Positions 5,227 to 5,394 of a DNA stretch of 5,394 nt are shown piece after piece (positions within the stretch are counted from its first letter, which is position 1; each line of letters opens with the position of its first letter). The stretch lies in the NCBI GenBank assembly GCA_051875715.1, contig JBJEHD010000003.1, positions 1 to 5,394 of the forward strand, read 5' to 3'. The translations under genes were made by a program, and so were the position numbers. Origin of the DNA: DYCT01 sp051875715. Its GTDB lineage: Bacteria; Bacteroidota; Bacteroidia; Bacteroidales; Bacteroidaceae. The notes under the pieces are model-generated. The model saw nothing but the letters and a program-made list of their open reading frames with translations, was not told the origin of the DNA and searched no databases.

Positions 5227-5394
5227 ATAGAATGCGACTAAGAGGATGACAAAAAGAATAAAGATGAAATGACCGATATGTTTAAGAGGTCATCCCTTTG
5301 TGAGGTATAACACAACCAGTGCCAAGGTTCAATTCCAATTTATTGCTGTCCGATAAAACTTTCTGAGGCGCTGAAAAATTAGGGCTGACACCTA
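5227..5394. other. AT-rich non-coding tail with competing inverted repeats
   Basis: No gene is supported in these 168 nt. GC falls to about 40% or below (24 of 60 bases in 5281-5340), well under the genes to the left. Two inverted repeats share one arm: GGATGAC (5244-5250) with GTCATCC (5289-5295), and ATGACC (5269-5274) with GGTCAT (5288-5293). Only one could form at a time. The base shift could mark an ordinary intergenic promoter region or the edge of an acquired element beginning near the window's end. Confidence 0.4.

Noticed and set aside
5282..5394. Minus-strand frame open to the right edge, 36 codons ending at TAA (5284-5282)
   Set aside because: Too short, no visible start or recognised motif; it could be the 3' end of an insertion-sequence gene, but nothing seen supports that over chance.

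Overview
The window reads as a chromosomal housekeeping segment of a GC-rich member of the Bacteroidales. Three things point there: the lysA and lysC products look Bacteroides-like over their whole length, a GGGtGRT-family gene follows a NifU-like scaffold gene, and a match to the Bacteroidetes promoter (TTTG, 19-nt gap, TAnnTTTG) precedes lysC. Most of the coding DNA is visibly GC-rich. The genus cannot be fixed from this sequence alone.

Layout. All five genes lie on the + strand. (1) Positions 3-404 hold the 3' end of a NifU-like Fe-S scaffold gene, followed after 12 nt by a complete GGGtGRT-family gene (417-1427). The pair looks like an operon and is closed by a hairpin terminator (1459-1499). 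(2) ftsE (1528-2277), the cell-division ABC ATPase, has no ftsX beside it. Its AT-rich 3' end carries the promoter-like sequence for the next gene. (3) lysC (2306-3631), monofunctional aspartokinase, and lysA (3753-4913), diaminopimelate decarboxylase, encode the first and last steps of lysine synthesis. A hairpin-rich repeat lies between them. (4) From 4914 to the right edge (481 nt) I find no gene. This part holds a strong lysA terminator, a second palindrome, a roughly 120-nt repeat with terminal inverted repeats, two tandem 21-nt hairpin units and an AT-rich tail.

How the genes fit together. LysC and LysA bracket the DAP/lysine pathway, which supplies both protein and peptidoglycan precursors. 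FtsE acts in the septal cell-wall machinery, so the ftsE-lysC-lysA order has a loose cell-wall logic. The scaffold/GGGtGRT pair is separate and probably concerns Fe-S or metal-cofactor handling, but the GGGtGRT protein has no function I can state.

The least ordinary part is the non-coding DNA. The same 37-nt palindrome (15-nt arms, 7-nt loop) occurs after three of the genes. Two of the copies belong to a larger composite repeat that is present once as a long form (5020-5182) and once, inverted and internally shortened, at the end of lysC (3617-3702). There the repeat supplies the last codons and stop of lysC. It looks like a mobile or formerly mobile palindromic element that has been used as gene punctuation.
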